Source: Isochrysis galbana
Lineage: Eukaryota > Haptophyta > Isochrysidales > Isochrysidaceae
Assembly (NCBI GenBank): GCA_018136815.1
Contig: CM030937.1
Location: forward strand, 4,524,226 to 4,588,225
Direction of reading: 5' to 3'
Length of the DNA: 64,000 nucleotides
Position 1 is the stretch's first letter; the number at the start of each line of letters is the position of its first letter. Of this stretch, positions 31,101 through 40,159 are shown in pieces. Below the pieces are notes generated by a model. It saw only the letters and a list, made by a program, of their open reading frames with translations, was not told the DNA's origin and made no database searches. Both the position numbers and the translations under genes were made by a program.

Positions 31101-32625
31101 GCCATCCCTCGCGGAGCTTGAAGGATGGCTATGTGCCATGCCTTGCATGCATGTTGTTGGGGAGCTTACCGTCCAAGATTTTGAGACCGCCAGCAGAGCA
31201 TCGTGTGGAAGAGCTTTTAGTGTAAAGCCCGACGCGCTTGGAGCTCTACACGCTGAGATACTCATCCAATTGCTCCACGAAGCCACACCGGCGGCGCCAA
31301 GTGGCGAAAATGCGCCTTTGCTCACAGACGCCGTCTTGGAAGCCTGGTTGCGGCAGGACGGGTGGATGCATGCACTGGGCGTGGCTTTGGGCGCCGGCTT
31401 ATGGAGGAAAGCTTATCCGGATACGGTATGCCCATTTGTGAGCGTCGAAGCAGCCGAGAAACCCCTCACGCCAGATTGTACGCACAAAGGTTCCAAATTC
31501 GGTGAGTGGGTGACCGAGATTGGTCCGCCGCTTTGTGGCACATATGGTTGTATCCTGCCCAACAATCACGCGGGTCTCCATCAGCTTCCTGAGTCGGAGC
31601 GAGGTTCGCGTGGAGGCCGCTCACGACGGGAGTCCGGCCCGGACAATGCTAAGGCGAGTGACACTGCGGCGCAAGCCGACAAGCCCGCTCTTGCAGACGA
31701 GGTCTGTCAGCCACATGTCACTGTCGATCCGATTCTTGTGTCGGCGGCTTCAGCCATATCCTGCGTTGCCTCGGCGTCAACTCTCGAGCAGCGGGTGAAA
31801 GGTCTCGTGCCATACGCGAAGTCGAAGGCAGTGGAGCGCATGATGGCGCTTCGCGCTCTTTGTCTTAGCATTGTGACGCCATCGGAGCAGAAGAGGGTGC
31901 GAACAGCGGGATCTCGTTTATATCTCGGCTCCTGTCTAGATGCAGACTATTGGGCAATACCTTCTGCGTCTCGTGTTTACCGTATCCCTCGGCAAGCGGG
32001 GAATGCTGACATCCCAGTCGGCTCGGGCTGGACGGCAGTGAGTCTGGAACGCGATGACTTCGTCGCCTTCGGAACCACTCTCGCTCGCTGTTGTGTGGCG
32101 CACTGCGAGGGTGCGGCAAGCGCCTCGCGTTCCGGTGCCGCTTGCTACGCCGTGCTCAACCGCCTGCGTGATCGGGTACCTGCATCGGAACATCCGTATC
32201 TTGAGCCACCACCTCCACCCGAACCTCTATGGGAACCGGAGCCGGAACCGGTCAAAGCCGGCCGGCCTAAGACTGTGAACATTCGGCCGCCTTCTGAGAG
32301 CCAGAGCCGCTCTGACCGCAAGGAGGTAGAGCGGCGCCGTAGCGCAAATGTCGGCAAGCGAGAGCGGAGCGCAGCTCCTGCCGAGGCACCCATTGTGGCT
32401 GCGACTGACGCAGCATCCAAGGGAAACGCGCGCGCGGTAAACGGAGTGGCTATACTAGAGCAAAGGCCTACTTCACCACCCCGCGTGAGGGTCCAGCTTC
32501 GGGCGCAACGAGTGCCTATCGGCCATAGGCAAGTAGCAGTGCGTGCATGCCTCAAGCTGACTGTGCCCCGACATCGGAGGCTCTCGAGCACCCTACGCTT
32601 CCACCAGCAAGACGCTGGGCCGTAG
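28180..32625 (+). CDS. Large Agenet/Tudor-like, glutamine-rich protein
   Basis: A 1,481-residue intronless frame from the first ATG (28,180). The N-terminal ~500 residues are Ala/Pro-rich with a poly-Gln stretch near 302-330 (QMQQQLQQQVQH). Residues ~527-657 hold two Agenet/Tudor-like modules (WALGSAVEVRSEVD; WKAGDRVEARIGGVWRNAEV), which in other proteins read histone or protein marks. An arginine-serine stretch (RKRDRSRDRQRDRSRPR, ~680-698) follows. Around 760-853 are tandem VxVPxGxxxG-type repeats. Near 1119-1135 is a short Cys motif, LCGTYGCILPNNHAGLHQ. The C terminus is low-complexity and basic. Together this suggests a nuclear RNA- or chromatin-associated scaffold; no catalytic site is seen. 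A GTAAAC near 32,448 could be a splice donor, so the real C terminus may differ. Confidence 0.7.
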   Translation: MTGVPSASAKAVELAATADGVRCCGVGPALPSPTEQAVTAVLTAPPSLAAGPALVVKQASAGVLTPASVLPAAPAAPLPTATVMTPTFAVMAAAPAPMPMPQSSRLFQPSGPSAAAHAVLPGLADAARQRQSGVVPAVLPGACGVQIPVRASPATATASLMPAVTAVGPAVAMPASGAAVAPAMAISRASVVQTASPLPAGVVMQAIGPLPTRRAAERVGAPIVNPMPAVLGKVAMMLPGSVRPTMLTLVRPDAPVDAVDGGGVKTAFAQPTPTLVQTPQPAVPAPTTPQTREQAAQHVQHLKQMQQQLQQQVQHIQQLQQMQQAQQHAQQNIAPSQSSAQPAVASVVQPTPVAALQTAVVVQPSAQSPPQIAAAEPQAQKSQGQPQELQSLAAEPRTPQHSQARPQLQHATSQPQTLPAPAPPGLQHNAAHPQPPQAPARPLPQPVPTDSKSQQQRWPSQLPPQVQTNLQPLQPAPLIIQPQQPQPLSSTFFSQAQRAGHQSANVVTPVATMKPASASSSTTSQAAWALGSAVEVRSEVDPSLLGAWVEAEVISVDANSDAVGVRLRCLAFDGEKRTMRTAAVRARPLPDMTEWKAGDRVEARIGGVWRNAEVLDVLPKGTAPESSGLTAGRPVRLLLHGTRLWLDMSALRKRGEPWKGNLGLSVLSAERAAAAMAHSQARKRDRSRDRQRDRSRPRLDGSRMAYSLGFPRGIGANGFPLQRSASADSTSRWRGVILDGLRADFILPTPGCANSRLRWEIPVGVSGGQTLLLSIRRQPEVMEIEVPQGATAGTLLLAHTSLGHMVHIATPPNAVPGSRIVVSVPLPPQGVNVRLPREAKPGMAVTITLPKPVVEVGGNDDGITGQGGRGRDRALKRGHGGAYAALGSGAFSGYGTEGTKRHRRAGMVDVAAMNMAAEAQAYLRALEPCGRSADAIAMGNEQIFQQLCELYARPEMVDTWLMCEVLLKRLQQPVPSLAELEGWLCAMPCMHVVGELTVQDFETASRASCGRAFSVKPDALGALHAEILIQLLHEATPAAPSGENAPLLTDAVLEAWLRQDGWMHALGVALGAGLWRKAYPDTVCPFVSVEAAEKPLTPDCTHKGSKFGEWVTEIGPPLCGTYGCILPNNHAGLHQLPESERGSRGGRSRRESGPDNAKASDTAAQADKPALADEVCQPHVTVDPILVSAASAISCVASASTLEQRVKGLVPYAKSKAVERMMALRALCLSIVTPSEQKRVRTAGSRLYLGSCLDADYWAIPSASRVYRIPRQAGNADIPVGSGWTAVSLERDDFVAFGTTLARCCVAHCEGAASASRSGAACYAVLNRLRDRVPASEHPYLEPPPPPEPLWEPEPEPVKAGRPKTVNIRPPSESQSRSDRKEVERRRSANVGKRERSAAPAEAPIVAATDAASKGNARAVNGVAILEQRPTSPPRVRVQLRAQRVPIGHRQVAVRACLKLTVPRHRRLSSTLRFHQQDAGP

Positions 32626-33257
32626 CACTGGCACGATCCGCGTCACCCTGCAGATCGGTCTGGGTAGGCGCGTGGCATGCCCATTCAGTCATGACACGGG
32701 CGACTTCTCAAGTGTTCGGTATGCCCCGCATCTTGTCAACCCTGAGAAAGCATCCCTTTCATCTCACTTTATGGTGTCTCCGTTGCGTACCGCTGGGTAA
32801 ATCATGCGTATTCTCGCGGTCGCGGCCGTGTTCGCCCTCTATTGTGATGCAGCGTACCAAGAGGCTTGATACTCCGCGTCCTTGAGTGGCACGTGGTGGG
32901 TCTAGCTACTGAATTCGAGGGCGGTGAGCACCGTGACGCGAGACATTGGCAACTTCAGTTTCGATCTCGATTCATGGCGCCAGTCCTTTTCCTTTACCGT
33001 ATGTCCGCCTAGCACATGATCCCAATGATTACGGCACAAAAGACGTACCTCATGGTTAGTGTGTGTGATAGCTATTTAGCGTGCCTTGTGGGCTCGTGGC
33101 ATTTGGCATTGGACAAACATTTGATAGCACCGATATTGGCGGCGGATACTTAGCCAAATAATGACACGGCGGGCTGGAACTGGGCGTCGGCTCTGTGTTT
33201 TGGGAGAACTCTTAAGGATCGCGCTTGGTCAGCCACTCACTCAACAAGCCTGTCCTG
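32626..33257. other. 3' region of the Agenet-protein gene
   Basis: Intergenic sequence; a plus-strand frame at 32,547-32,885 overlaps the gene end and is not supported. No gene recognised. Confidence 0.35.
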
Positions 33258-33279
33258 CAACTGAGTTTATACTTGGTTG
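33258..33279 (+). repeat. Shared leader motif, copy 4
   Basis: AACTGAGTTTATACTTGGTT followed by GACCCATGG, one base different from copy 2. Confidence 0.8.
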
Positions 33280-33720
33280 ACCCATGGGGGGACACGAGCC
33301 CCCCCCTCTCTCCACTCCTCCCCTGCCATGGGGGAGGAACCACCCATCCTCCTGGCACGCCTGATGGCTTGCCAGGAGGCCACTGCCCTACTGACCCACT
33401 CCCTTCCCCACCACAGGCTCGCCCCATTTGCCCATCCTGGCCCCTCGTGACCAGCCCATCGCTCCAACCCTCCCTCCCCCCCTGGTCGACAGGCAGACAG
33501 GTGCAGCGTGGGGGCCCCAGAGGCGCGGGAGCGCCAGCGAGGGAGAGGCAGGGGAGACAAGGGCCCAGCCCCAGCCTCCTCTGCCCCCTGAGCTGGCCTC
33601 CGGGAGCCTCCAGGGGCCGCCAGAGGGCAGCTGGAGGCCTGCCGCAGGCGCGCCATCGCGCGTGCCTGCAGGAGAGGGGAGAGAGAGAGCGGAGAAGGGG
33701 GTGGGTGGAGCGAGAGCTCC
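33280..33720 (+). repeat. Element A copy 3
   Basis: Near-identical to 10,785-11,190 and slightly longer at its right end. No intact frame spans it. Its leader is at 33,258-33,279. Confidence 0.8.
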
Positions 33721-33910
33721 GCTCACCGGAAAATAGGTAAGTCCCGCACCTGTTTACAGGATAAGTCGGGTCTGAGGCCGCCGCCCACTCGGGAGACACA
33801 GGAGGAAGGGGGGGAATGATCACCGGGGGGAGGCGCGGGCCACCGGACCATATCTAAGCCCTTCACCCCTATCCTCCTAGCAGTGCACGGGGGGAGTCGC
33901 CTTATGGCGG

Positions 33911-36482
33911 CAGTGATGGGACGTCAGGGATCAGGTCGTCAGGTTTTGACAACCTAACACCTGATATCAGACCTGATATTAGCCTAATATCAGGTATTAT
34001 AAAGTTAGTAACTATAGTTACAATACTAACGGGAACAGAAACAGAGCTAACAGTCATTTTCGTCCTCTGGCTCCTCCACAACCATCTCTAGCTCCCAAGG
34101 CAGCACATGGGACTCCCAATCCTTCAACAAATCCTCCAAGACCAGATTAGTGTGGCACCTCACAAGCCTCTCTACTGTGGTTTGGCCCAATCTGTTGCGC
34201 TTCTTCGAGTGAATCCAATCCTCGACGGACCAAGAGCGCTCGCACCCTGACGCCGAGCAAGACAGCGCGAGAAGACGACATGCAGCCCACTTCAAGTGAG
34301 GCCAATGAGACAAGTACACATTAGCCCATTTGTATGATGCCATTGTCTTAGCTCTATTAGAAAATGCAACATCATCAGTGAGATCAAATAGGCCACTAGT
34401 GCACGCCTCCTGAAAGTCGGCGAGATCCGCTAACATATCTGGATAAGAGTGATCCCTGGTCGCCATCTGCTTCAAACAAGCCTTTAGCTCCTTAAGCTCT
34501 TGTGATGAAAATTTGCGACGACAATATTCAGGCTCCAAACAATAGGCGGCAGTCATGACTGGGGCATGGAAGTACTCCCACCTGGCCATCAAGAGCTCAT
34601 GAATCTTGTGCCTCTTACGTGCATCCAACGCTGCGATGCCAGTGCGCAGGTGCGTATCAATTTGTAGCATGTAGCCATACACTTTGCCCAGATTTGCCCC
34701 AAGCTTGCCGTCACAAAGCCGCAGGAGTCGATACACAGGCTCCATGATTTGGATTGCTACCTTTATTGTGTCCATGATGTCATCAGAGCGAATGATTCGC
34801 TTGACGGCCTGCGCCTTGTCCCTCCTGTCGCGCGATTGCCCGTCGACCCATTGATTGTAGACTGGGTCGATCATGAGGCGCTCCAAGACAAAGTGCACGT
34901 TCTTGTACCTCATGAGCATCAGGAGAGTCGAGGCGAATCGAGTCTCGCAAGCTTTCAGCAATTCCATACCACCCACAGGTCTCTCAGACTCGGTCACAAC
35001 CTGGCACAAAGCTCGGTAGCGTGCAAGGGTCTTCTGATGCGCCGTGATAAAACTAACCACCTCACGGACCTGCTCAACCATCTTAGCCAGGAAGGACTCT
35101 CCCCAATCAAATTCACGATCTGTGAGCCCTTTCACGCGCACCTTCCCCTTGTCACTGCACACATTCTTCATGAAACAATCAAGGCTATGCGCCGGACAAA
35201 TGAATGAGAAAACGTGCGGGCACTCAGCGGCAATGAGAGGGAAAGACGCAGTGCAGGCACCATCCATGCAAACAGCTACAACATGCTCACTCCCAAAGCC
35301 CTGAATGTGCTTCACAATGAAGTCCTTGATGTACGTGGCGTCCTTCGTCGCGCCTGAAGTGTCTTGAGCTACGATAAAATACGAGCCGAGGGGGAGCGAA
35401 GCCAAACAATTTATGATCGGTTTGTGGGAAACGTTCGTCCACCCATCCGATATGATTGTGACGCCAGTGAGCTCTGCCAAACCCTGAACCTTGCGACGAA
35501 TCTTCTCATCCAGTCGAGCCTCAACGATGGGGAGTATCTTCTGGGTCATTACCTTTCTGCAAGGGAGGCGCGTCTCTGCACCGACCAACATATTACGCGA
35601 CCCACATTTCGCGGTCATGGCGACTGCCTCCCGAAACAGACGGTCTTCCACTAAATCAAGTGGAAGAGCCCTCTTGACGATGACTTTCAGCCACGCCTCG
35701 CAGACATCATCTACCGTGACCGCCTGAAATGGATGGGGTGTCGGGGTGAGTGAGAAGGGTGACTGGGAGAGGGCGAGAGATGTGCCGCTCTCGCTCACGA
35801 CTGCGAGTGCGCGGCCTTGTTCGCGCTTTTGCTCGCGCTCCTCCTTCTCCTTGGCCCGCTTCTCAGCCTCCCTTGCCCGCGCCCGCAGCTCCTTGACAAC
35901 CTGCGAGTGTCTTTCCTTGAACTGCGCGCGTGGCTTGCACGCGCGCACATTCCTACACGGCAGCTTCTCGTCGAGATGCTGCCGGATGTTGTGCGGCCCA
36001 CCGACATACGAATGCCCGCAGAAGAGGCAGCACTTGGCGCGCACGACCTTCGCGCGGCCGGCTGCCTCCTCAATTGTGGACCACTCGAGGGCGCTGCCCT
36101 CGAGTGTGTCCACCTCCTCAGTCCCCCAAGCTGAGGCTGCTCGGGCGGTGGCTGGGGCAAGAGCCAGCGCCATGTCGTCACTGGCCATCGCCAGAGAGAG
36201 AGAGAGAGAGAGAGACGAAGGAACGCCTCATGTGCAGTGAATAAAATGGGCAAAATTACGTATATGTAAAAGTACAGACATTAGCGGGAAGAGGGGGGTG
36301 ATGGAGAGGCTTCCCGCGCCACCTCGTCCTCGCGTCCTCGCGCCAAAAGTTTTTTTTTTTCATGGTTTTGTTATTGGCCTTGTCAGCTTTGTTTTTGCCC
36401 CCACCTGATACCCCTTTGTCAGGTCTAAAGGACCTGATATCATGACATCAGGACCTCATATCAGCCTGATGTCCCATCACTG
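33911..36482 (-). mobile_element. Complete hAT transposon with 8-bp target duplication
   Basis: Both ends begin CAGTGATGGGAC, with GTCAGG on the left and ATCAGG on the right (right end read from the opposite strand). TATGGCGG flanks the element directly at 33,903-33,910 and 36,483-36,490, an 8-bp duplication typical of hAT. Subterminal CCTGATATCAG words cluster at both ends. The single 713-codon transposase frame is intact, so the element may have moved recently and could still be active. Total length 2,572 bp. Confidence 0.95.
34047..36188 (-). CDS. hAT-family transposase
   Basis: Intact 713-residue cut-and-paste transposase from ATG 36,188. A BED-type zinc finger lies near residues 53-80 (CLFCGHSYVGG, with His71 and Cys78), for binding the transposon ends. 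A central DUF659/RNase H-like region carries TIISDGWTN and VVAVCMDGACTASFP, then SFICPAHSLDCF. The C-terminal hAT dimerisation domain contains LLALSCSASGCERSWSVED and LGQTTVERLVRCHTN. Length and order match full-length members. Expression could start from the region between 36,189 and the right inverted repeat, where a GA repeat sits close to the ATG. Confidence 0.92.
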   Translation of the reverse strand: MASDDMALALAPATARAASAWGTEEVDTLEGSALEWSTIEEAAGRAKVVRAKCCLFCGHSYVGGPHNIRQHLDEKLPCRNVRACKPRAQFKERHSQVVKELRARAREAEKRAKEKEEREQKREQGRALAVVSESGTSLALSQSPFSLTPTPHPFQAVTVDDVCEAWLKVIVKRALPLDLVEDRLFREAVAMTAKCGSRNMLVGAETRLPCRKVMTQKILPIVEARLDEKIRRKVQGLAELTGVTIISDGWTNVSHKPIINCLASLPLGSYFIVAQDTSGATKDATYIKDFIVKHIQGFGSEHVVAVCMDGACTASFPLIAAECPHVFSFICPAHSLDCFMKNVCSDKGKVRVKGLTDREFDWGESFLAKMVEQVREVVSFITAHQKTLARYRALCQVVTESERPVGGMELLKACETRFASTLLMLMRYKNVHFVLERLMIDPVYNQWVDGQSRDRRDKAQAVKRIIRSDDIMDTIKVAIQIMEPVYRLLRLCDGKLGANLGKVYGYMLQIDTHLRTGIAALDARKRHKIHELLMARWEYFHAPVMTAAYCLEPEYCRRKFSSQELKELKACLKQMATRDHSYPDMLADLADFQEACTSGLFDLTDDVAFSNRAKTMASYKWANVYLSHWPHLKWAACRLLALSCSASGCERSWSVEDWIHSKKRNRLGQTTVERLVRCHTNLVLEDLLKDWESHVLPWELEMVVEEPEDENDC

Positions 36483-36490
36483 TATGGCGG

Positions 36491-37233
36491 GGGGGAAGGG
36501 GCGGGGGAGTGGGGGTGTAGAAAGTTTTCCTACGTGAGTATAAAGTAGTAGGGCGTCGAATAACCCCCGGCGAGCACTATCTAGATACAAGTAGATAGTG
36601 CCGAAATGCCATCTAGTTACAAGTAGATAGTGCCCTTATGATATCTAGTTACAAGTAGACAGTGGATTTTCCGACCTAGATGTCTAAGATATCTAGATAT
36701 CTATATCTATAAGAGTCTAAAAGTAGAAGTAGAAGGAGCGCGGGCTCGAAAGAAAAAACGGCGAAAGCGTTGTCGGCGCCACCCACCGCCGACGGTGCGA
36801 GCATGTGGGGCATGCGCTGCCATCTAGCCGCGAGCTATATGGCTCGGGCATGGCAGTCTTGCCCGCACTATGTACGCCTGACGCCTGTCTATGTGTCCGT
36901 AAGCCTTAATTAATTAAAAGGAGGTAACTATTTACTAAATATCTAGCTTGCGGCCGATTGCTATCTAGTTACAAGTAGATAGTGCCTCGGCACTATCTAG
37001 TTACAAGTAGATAGTGAAATATCGGCCTAGATAGCTAGATATCTAGATATCTGGCTCTCTGCTTCGACGCCCTAGAAAGTAGAGGGTCCACGGCCGCGTG
37101 TGCGGTGAGACTATTAAAAGGTTTAATGCCCGATATATTCACACTTAGCATGGAGATATATCACAACAGACTTCTACAGAATACATTATTAATTACGACG
37201 GCGTCGTGAAAAACTATTGTTATAGTTTTAGCG
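36491..37233. repeat. Region with five copies of a CACTATCTA hairpin
   Basis: CACTATCTA, an 8-nt loop (GTTACAAG or GATACAAG) and TAGATAGTG form a 9-bp stem. Copies: 36,575-36,600, 36,610-36,632 (shortened), 36,641-36,664 (one arm varied), 36,961-36,984 and 36,991-37,016. Two groups (three and two) are about 300 bp apart, and each is followed by overlapping ATCTAGATATCT words. No coding sequence. They could be protein-binding sites or a small hairpin element. Confidence 0.8.
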
Positions 37234-38109
37234 ATGGAGCGCGCGCCGACCGCTCCCACCTCCCAGTCCCCCGCCGCCACGACGCCCCACCGGGGCCGCC
37301 CCAAGCCGCCGGAGCCGAAGCGCTCACAGGCCGCCCCCCTGACTGACAGCGATGTTGACATGATCCTTCCGCCCTCGCCGCCCCAACACCCACACAAGCA
37401 GGGAACAGGCAGAGTCCTGTTCCCTGCAGACCAACAGGGCCAGCATCTGGCCCTCCCACCAGCCTCTGCTGCCGCTCCTCCACAACAAGGACTCCCCATG
37501 GTGGGTGGCAGCCCTGCTGCCACCCCCATGGAGGCAACTCCTACCGTCAGTGCACCCCTCGGGGGCGGGCACTTCACTCAACAAACAATCCTTGGAGCCT
37601 TTACGGCTTCCAACCCCTCAAACATCAATCCACAGAAGTCGTACGCCCAGGCGGCCGGCCCTAAAGGGAAGCAACCACAAGAAGCACAGAAGGCCCCATC
37701 TCTGCCCCCCCAACATCCACCGCCGCCCTCGCGCAAGCGAGCGGACCCGCAGTCGGAACCGAAGCCAATCCAAAGACACAACACACAATTTGCCTCACCC
37801 CCCCATGATGATGAGGAGGAACCGGATGACACTCCTTTCTTCATCCAGCTAGCCCAGCTAGCTGAAGACAAGAAGGAGATCAAAAGCGAGGATGTAGCAA
37901 CCTACATGAAATTCCTTCTCTCAAAGCTTGAGGGTCTTGATGCCACCCCAGATGGGATGGATAAAGGACGCAAAGGTCCATGGATATTCTATGTCGATGA
38001 AGATGCGCACGACCAATTCAAGGCCGCATACGGCGATAAGCTTCAAGCAGCTCTCTCGGGAGTCCCCCCCAACGGTATGTTCTCGCCTCCCTCTTGTTCC
38101 GTTGAGTGA
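37234..38109 (+). CDS. LINE ORF1-like protein (MERAP type)
   Basis: A 291-residue frame from ATG 37,234 (MERAPTAPTS). The first ~190 residues are Pro/Ala/Gln-rich and disordered. The C-terminal part (EDVATYMKFLLSKLEGL, GPWIFYVDEDAHDQFKAAYG) is ordered. The GPW...DQFKAxYGD block also occurs at 60.65 kb, and the MERA start recurs at 46,198 (-) and 60,460 (+), each time next to the leader or hairpin-T repeats. I infer the ORF1, probably a nucleic-acid-binding gag-like protein, of the LINE family whose ORF2 remnant is at 12.3-13.7 kb. Here ORF2 is missing and the hairpin-T end follows 380 bp later. Confidence 0.55.
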   Translation: MERAPTAPTSQSPAATTPHRGRPKPPEPKRSQAAPLTDSDVDMILPPSPPQHPHKQGTGRVLFPADQQGQHLALPPASAAAPPQQGLPMVGGSPAATPMEATPTVSAPLGGGHFTQQTILGAFTASNPSNINPQKSYAQAAGPKGKQPQEAQKAPSLPPQHPPPPSRKRADPQSEPKPIQRHNTQFASPPHDDEEEPDDTPFFIQLAQLAEDKKEIKSEDVATYMKFLLSKLEGLDATPDGMDKGRKGPWIFYVDEDAHDQFKAAYGDKLQAALSGVPPNGMFSPPSCSVE

Positions 38110-38489
38110 CGAAGTGCAGTGGTCATAGGTGTTGGCCAGCGACTGGGGTCTGATCCGTCGCTGCTGTCGCTGCGTCATCGCCTCCTCTGCTCTGCTCTCA
38201 TACTTGAATCTAAGAACTCGGTACACTGTACACTCGCAACCTCCACCCTCCACCTCACTCACACTTTTCCTCCTCAACATCTATCCGCGCCCTCTGCGCC
38301 CTCGCCACTCGCTCGCTCGACTCGCAACAACCTGAACCAGCCCGACCCAATGTCTGGATCCCCCGCTTTCTGCAATCCCGACCTGACTAAGATGGCTGAC
38401 GAGGATGCGTCAGCCGCCGGTGCGTCTCCACTCGGCGCGCCATCTACGGACGAGGCTCGCCTCGCTACGACAAGATGGTAGAAGCAAGT
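38110..38489 (+). other. Sequence between LINE ORF1 and the 3' hairpin end
   Basis: Holds a short frame (PDLTKMADEDASAAG) and no reverse transcriptase. It suggests an internally deleted, non-autonomous copy. Confidence 0.4.
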
Positions 38490-38525
38490 GTGTATGTAGC
38501 CCGGAATCTTCAGATGTTTTTTTTT
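38490..38525 (+). repeat. Hairpin plus T-run, copy 4
   Basis: GTGTGTATGTAGCCC, GGAATCTTCAGATG and about ten T's. It ends the ORF1-bearing element that starts near 37.2 kb. Confidence 0.75.
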
Positions 38526-39388
38526 ACTTCTCATCCTACACTCACACCCAGCCGTATCACAGCCACAGCCTCACACAGCCTATCACACGACAGCTAGGGG
38601 CCGGCCGGGGGGAGTTAAAATCCGGTACTTAGTTTTGTGCCTTGGATTCTAGTGCGGTCATGTGCATATCGTGATATCGTGGCCTGACGTGTTGGTGCAA
38701 GGCTAGTGGCTAGTGGGAGTAGCAGCTCTAACACTCATTCTTATTGTTGTCAAAACCAGATGCTATCGACACTGAAAAATTGGAAAAAGAAAAGAACGCG
38801 GTGTCCAAAGCTAGAGCCAAAGCATAGAGCAGCTAACTAGTTAGTAGTTAGCCGGAATATTGAATTATCATACATTTTTGTGGTCAATTATCAATTAAGC
38901 AGGTGTAAAGGACCAAGACATAAGACAAGCACATATTTCAGGCTCAACAGGGACGATGGACGACGAATGAAGGACGGAGGAGGCGGGGAGGGGGAGGTGA
39001 GGGGGAGGAGAGTCTGCAGTTGAGATTTGGATTTTGGTTGTTATCGGATTCAGACCCACAGAGAGGATAAGGGAGGCACGCAATATCACTACCTAGGTGA
39101 TGAAGGGGAAAGAAAGAAAAAGCGAGAGGGGCGCGGGGCGGGGGGGTCCACAGCCAAGTGCCAAGTGCAAGGAAGGAAAGAAGGAAAGCGTCGGAGGGAA
39201 AGGGAGAGGGAACGCCTCTTTGCCTTTGGTCTCATTGGGATCTGCCCCTACCCGTAACATGATTTGTTGGGTCCAATTGAAGGGACTTTTGGTCCCGTAG
39301 ATCGCTGCTTCAACTCGCTTTCTAACCTACTATCTCGCCGTTCACTCTGCCAGCCATTGACCCACGATGCCTTAGACCTGGGCGCGCC
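38526..39388. other. No recognisable gene
   Basis: Begins with CTCACACCCAGCCG, CACAGCCACAGC words shared with 54,720-54,760. The rest (38,600-39,388) is intergenic with a GA/GAAA-rich stretch at 39,095-39,210. The start may be part of the bS16m 3' region. Confidence 0.35.
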
Positions 39389-39736
39389 TCACATTGTAGG
39401 GGAATCAGCACTCGAGCCTATAGGCTCTTTGGGGACCGATGGCCGTGGGTTCTTCGATGGTAGCAAGCCACGTCGCGGTACTGGCGGCAAGATCTGAGCT
39501 CGTGAAAGGAGCTTGGCGACGGTCTCAGTAGGCTCTGCACCAATTCGGATCCAGTGGTACACTCTCTCGACGTCGAAGCGGACATGCTTGTTGCCATAGC
39601 GATCCGGGATAGGATCGTAGGTGCCGAGCTTCTCAAAATGCTTTCCATCGCGCGGTGCTTTGTTATCTGCGGCGACGATATGGTAGAACGGCTTGTGTAA
39701 CTTGCCAAAGCGCTGCAGCCTCAGTCTGACAGGCAT
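39389..39736 (-). CDS. Mitochondrial-type ribosomal protein bS16
   Basis: A 115-residue small-subunit protein from ATG 39,736 (MPVRLRLQRFG). MxVxLRLxRxGxxxxPxYxIVxAD is the S16 signature, here followed by APRDGKHFEKLGTYDP, the conserved core, and DVERVYHWIRIGAEPTETV. The extra C-terminal tail, KLLSRAQILPPVPRRG, is common in organellar forms. The frame is open 103 codons upstream, but nothing there resembles a targeting peptide joined to S16, so ATG 39,736 is chosen. The organelle (mitochondrion rather than plastid) is inferred from the short start and tail. A nuclear copy of an organellar ribosomal gene is expected. Confidence 0.88.
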   Translation of the reverse strand: MPVRLRLQRFGKLHKPFYHIVAADNKAPRDGKHFEKLGTYDPIPDRYGNKHVRFDVERVYHWIRIGAEPTETVAKLLSRAQILPPVPRRGLLPSKNPRPSVPKEPIGSSADSPTM

Positions 39737-40159
39737 CGATGGGCGCGGGGTCTCCAACCACCTCCGAGACCGCGCCGTAGGGGCAGGCGAGCGCGCAGTA
39801 AAGAAAAAAATCCAAGTCAGGAGATAATAAGGGGGTACTACTACTCTACGAGAAAATTTAAGGCGAAATTGAAAAAATATCCGCATCCGCATCGATTTTC
39901 TTGTAAGAAAGGTTCTGGGGTTTTGGGCGTTCCCACCGCGATTCAGCGGAGTTTTGCGGTCGGCAGGGCACCTTTCACCCGTCGGGAGAGGGCTCCGCGA
40001 GTTGGGGGAGATGGCGGAGCAGTTTAGCGGCGAGCCGGCCCCCAAGCCCCAAGCGAAAGCGGCGCACCAAGCACCAAGAACAAAGGAAGACGGATGCTTG
40101 CGGCGCGTCGCGCGCGATTGGCGTCGCTAGCTGGTAGCTGGGCGGTTCGTGGCTATTAC

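Noticed and set aside
32547-32885. Frame overlapping the end of the Agenet gene as a separate gene
   Set aside because: It could only be real if an intron shifts the reading frame near 32,448, and no acceptor was convincing.
36575-37016. CRISPR array
   Set aside because: The five repeats are irregularly spaced hairpins without uniform spacers, in a eukaryotic transposon context.
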